From contig JAIRPC010000129.1 of assembly GCA_031257215.1 (NCBI GenBank), positions 1 through 16,396 of the forward strand: a DNA stretch of 16,396 bases. The letters run 5' to 3'. Positions 14,678 through 16,396 of the stretch are shown one piece after another. Below the pieces are notes generated by a model, which saw only the letters and a list, made by a program, of their open reading frames with translations, had not been told where the DNA came from and ran no database searches. Both the position numbers and the translations under genes were made by a program. The stretch comes from Eubacteriales Family XIII. Incertae Sedis bacterium. Its GTDB lineage: Bacteria; Bacillota; Clostridia; Peptostreptococcales; Anaerovoracaceae. How positions within the stretch are numbered: position 1 is the stretch's first letter; every line of letters begins with the position of its first letter.

Positions 14678-14950
14678 ATGTATATTATCTTTGTTAATCT
14701 GATCACTAGCATATTTATCTGGGCATTGGTCATCCAGGCGGTTTTGAGCTGGTTTGCGAACCCCTACGGCAGGGGCAGCTATGGCTTGATTTCAACGATT
14801 TATCGCGGGCTGTCCTCGTTCACCTATCCGCTCACCTACCCCGCGAGGCTCATCCTCTCGAAGATCAACACTGGGCCGATGGATTTTTCCCTGCTCTTGA
14901 CCATGCTGTTTATCTACGCGCTGCGCAGGATATTGCTCCTGCTGGCGTGA
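14678..14950 (+). CDS. yggT: YggT family membrane protein (YlmG)
   Basis: A 90-residue protein with two membrane segments, about 6-26 and 68-88. The linking loop contains the family signature 'SWFANPYGRGS' and 'YPLTYPARLIL'. YggT/YlmG proteins are linked to division and, in plastids and cyanobacteria, to nucleoid and membrane organisation; the molecular function is not settled. The SD is weak (GAGGGG about 12 bases upstream). A 78-bp gap separates it from sepF and 51 bp from divIVA. The ylmH gene, often found between yggT and divIVA, is absent. Confidence 0.92.
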   Translation: MYIIFVNLITSIFIWALVIQAVLSWFANPYGRGSYGLISTIYRGLSSFTYPLTYPARLILSKINTGPMDFSLLLTMLFIYALRRILLLLA

Positions 14951-15001
14951 ATTATTGCAACATTATTCAAATAATATGATTGGTTCGATACAGGAGTGAA
15001 A

Positions 15002-15721
15002 ATGATTACACCGGCAGAAATCCAGAAAAAGGAATTTACGAAGGGCGTCAGGGGCTACAAGGAGGACGAGGTAGACGGGTTTCTCGACCTCATAACGCTC
15101 GATATCGACAAGCTGATCAACGAGAACAACACGCTGAAAGACACGGTGCGCAACCTGAACTCCGAGATCGAGCGCTACCGCAGCTCGGAGGGCACGATAT
15201 TCGACACGCTCGAATCCGCCAAGGCGCTCATGGCCGACATATCGTCCAGCGCGGAGAAGCGCGCTGAGATAATGCTGAAAAACGCGGAGCTGGACTCCGA
15301 CAGGATACAGCGCGAGGCGCGGGAGTCCGTGGAGCGCATCAACGAGGAGGCCAGGGAGATGGCTAGGCGCTGGGAGCAGTTCAAGATGAGGTACAAGAGC
15401 CTCTTGCAGAACGAGCTGGAACGCTTTGAAAACCTGAGCGAAAACCTGATGTCGGAGGCCGACGCCCACCGCGTCAGATTCTATTCAGATACATTATCGG
15501 GGTCTGGGATCCTGTCGGGCACGAGGGGCGATAGCGGCGATGCGCCGTCCTCCATTGACCTGCTCGACGATTTCGCCGACGATTTTGAGGGCGGCGAGGA
15601 TATGGCCGCCGCGGACAGCGAGGATGCCGCGGACGGCGCCGGCGGGGATTTTGACGCGGGCGACACGATCCACGGGCCTGCGGGCAATGGGCGAAAGAAC
15701 GGTCGAAAGAACAGGCGATAG
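15002..15721 (+). CDS. divIVA: DivIVA domain-containing cell division/polarity protein
   Basis: A 239-residue coiled-coil protein. The N-terminal membrane-curvature-binding module is clear: 'ITPAEIQKKEFTKGVRGYKE' (2-21) followed by 'DEVDGFLD'. Two coiled-coil stretches follow (about 25-60 and 85-150). After residue 160 comes a low-complexity tail, acidic at first and ending in a basic 'GRKNGRKNRR'. DivIVA marks strongly curved membrane at septa and poles and recruits partners. ATG 15002 is chosen over GTG 14996 because the GTG overlaps the ribosome site AGGAG (14992-14996). The AT-rich 51 bp upstream hold TTATTG/TATGAT-like elements 17 bp apart (14952-14980), a weak promoter candidate. Confidence 0.94.
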   Translation: MITPAEIQKKEFTKGVRGYKEDEVDGFLDLITLDIDKLINENNTLKDTVRNLNSEIERYRSSEGTIFDTLESAKALMADISSSAEKRAEIMLKNAELDSDRIQREARESVERINEEAREMARRWEQFKMRYKSLLQNELERFENLSENLMSEADAHRVRFYSDTLSGSGILSGTRGDSGDAPSSIDLLDDFADDFEGGEDMAAADSEDAADGAGGDFDAGDTIHGPAGNGRKNGRKNRR

Positions 15722-16208
15722 GCAGTTGAGCGGGAAGCGCACATTCTTTTTCTGCCTGGCCATCTCCGCGATCGTCTTTGCGGCGGACCAGTTCACAAAA
15801 TACCTAGTCAAGTCCTTCATACCGGTCGGGGGCGCTGTGCCTGATATGGCGTCGTTCGCGAAGCTCTACCACACGCTGAATGACGGCGTTGCGTTCAGCA
15901 TGTTCCAGGGGCATCGCGTGCCGCTTTCGGTCATGCAGTCCCTGCTCGTGGCGGTCATAATCGCGGTGATGTTCATGGCCTATCGGCGGGTCGGCAAATA
16001 TGGGCGGCCGCTCGTGGCGATGGCGGCGTTTTCCCTCATGCTCGGCGGCGGCCTGGGCAACCTCTGCGACAGGCTTGCCACGGGGCTAGTGACGGATTTC
16101 GTGTCGATTGGCAGCTTCGCGGTGTTCAATGTGGCGGACGCCTGCCTGACGACGGGCTGTGGGCTGTTGATACTCTACGCGCTTAGGTATGCCGTGCATG
16201 AGAAATGA
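15687..16208 (+). CDS. lspA: Lipoprotein signal peptidase LspA (signal peptidase II)
   Basis: A four-helix membrane aspartyl protease that removes signal peptides from prolipoproteins. Family motifs: 'AADQFTKYLV' (32-41), 'NDGVAFSMF' (65-73, usually NxGAAFS), 'GGGLGNLCDR' (120-129) with catalytic Asp128, and 'FNVADACLTTG' (147-157) with catalytic Asp151. Membrane segments lie near 20-40, 82-99, 108-126 and 146-168. With ATG 15687 the product is 173 residues and overlaps divIVA by 35 bp. TTG 15726, 4 bp after the divIVA stop, would give 160 residues beginning right before the first helix and is a serious alternative. Neither start has a strong ribosome site. Confidence 0.93.
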   Translation: MGERTVERTGDRQLSGKRTFFFCLAISAIVFAADQFTKYLVKSFIPVGGAVPDMASFAKLYHTLNDGVAFSMFQGHRVPLSVMQSLLVAVIIAVMFMAYRRVGKYGRPLVAMAAFSLMLGGGLGNLCDRLATGLVTDFVSIGSFAVFNVADACLTTGCGLLILYALRYAVHEK

Positions 16209-16293
16209 GCGCTGGGCGGCGGTGGAAAATTATATTAATTATTGAAAAATAACCTAGCGGCGCGTCGGCGCTGCGCTATGGAACAGCAAGGAA

Positions 16294-16396
16294 ATGGCGG
16301 ATTCACTTTATACATACACGGGCGGGTGCGAAGAATTCAGGGTCAGCTTTGGAGAGAGCGACGCGGGCTCGCGGCTTGACTCGGCGATATCCGAGC
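16294..16396 (+). CDS. RluA/RluD-family pseudouridine synthase, N-terminal fragment
   Basis: The first 34 residues of a gene that runs off the right edge. 'FRVSFGESDAGSRLDSAISE' by content resembles the S4-like N-terminal domain start of RluD-type 23S rRNA pseudouridine synthases ('GxRLDxxLa'). The lspA-rluD order is common in Firmicutes and supports the call. The start ATG 16294 has only a close AAGGA upstream, so the true start could differ. The 85-bp gap after lspA holds an AT-rich patch without a clear promoter. Confidence 0.6.
   Translation, partial: MADSLYTYTGGCEEFRVSFGESDAGSRLDSAISE

Overview
The window looks like chromosomal DNA of a GC-rich (roughly 60 %) Gram-positive anaerobe of the Clostridia. 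The evidence is a ylxM-ffh signal-recognition pair, a SepF/YggT/DivIVA division cluster, a DUF3793-flavodoxin pair, and good SD/-35/-10 signals set in AT-rich gaps. A more exact placement (for example near Anaerovoracaceae) is only a guess from the general style of the proteins. No insertion sequence, phage gene, CRISPR array or rRNA was found.

Layout. (1) 1-465: the 3' end of an old-yellow-enzyme-type FAD oxidoreductase, then a solitary tRNA-Leu(UAA) with its own promoter and a strong terminator. (2) 536-4976: a translation and protein-export block, ylxM-ffh-rpsP-khpA-rimM-trmD, followed by a DUF4180 gene where rplS (L19) often sits. S16 has an acidic tail and RimM a large insertion. (3) 4977-6456: a 270-nt structured leader with two near-identical palindromic operators, then DUF3793 and a short flavodoxin; this looks like a metal- (probably iron-) responsive unit. 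(4) 6549-10721, minus strand: tetR, an RND/HlyD-type adaptor, a MacB-type ATPase and a MacB-type permease, all read from one promoter whose -35 element lies in a perfect 16-bp palindrome. (5) 10844-12063: a secreted fibronectin-III protein with its own promoter. (6) 12216-16396: a division and envelope cluster made of a small membrane-anchored HlyD-like protein, yggS/ylmE, sepF, yggT, divIVA, lspA and the start of a RluA-family pseudouridine synthase.

How the parts work together. Block 2 couples ribosome and tRNA maturation to co-translational targeting. Block 3 probably lets the cell use flavodoxin in place of ferredoxin when a metal is scarce. Block 4 is a self-regulated efflux module. Block 6 builds and positions the septum. 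The least explained items are the DUF3793 leader with its paired operators, the orphan HlyD-like protein in the division cluster, the lineage-specific additions to S16 and RimM, and the secreted FN3 protein with an unrecognised C-terminal domain. Everything here was read by eye; no database search was run.
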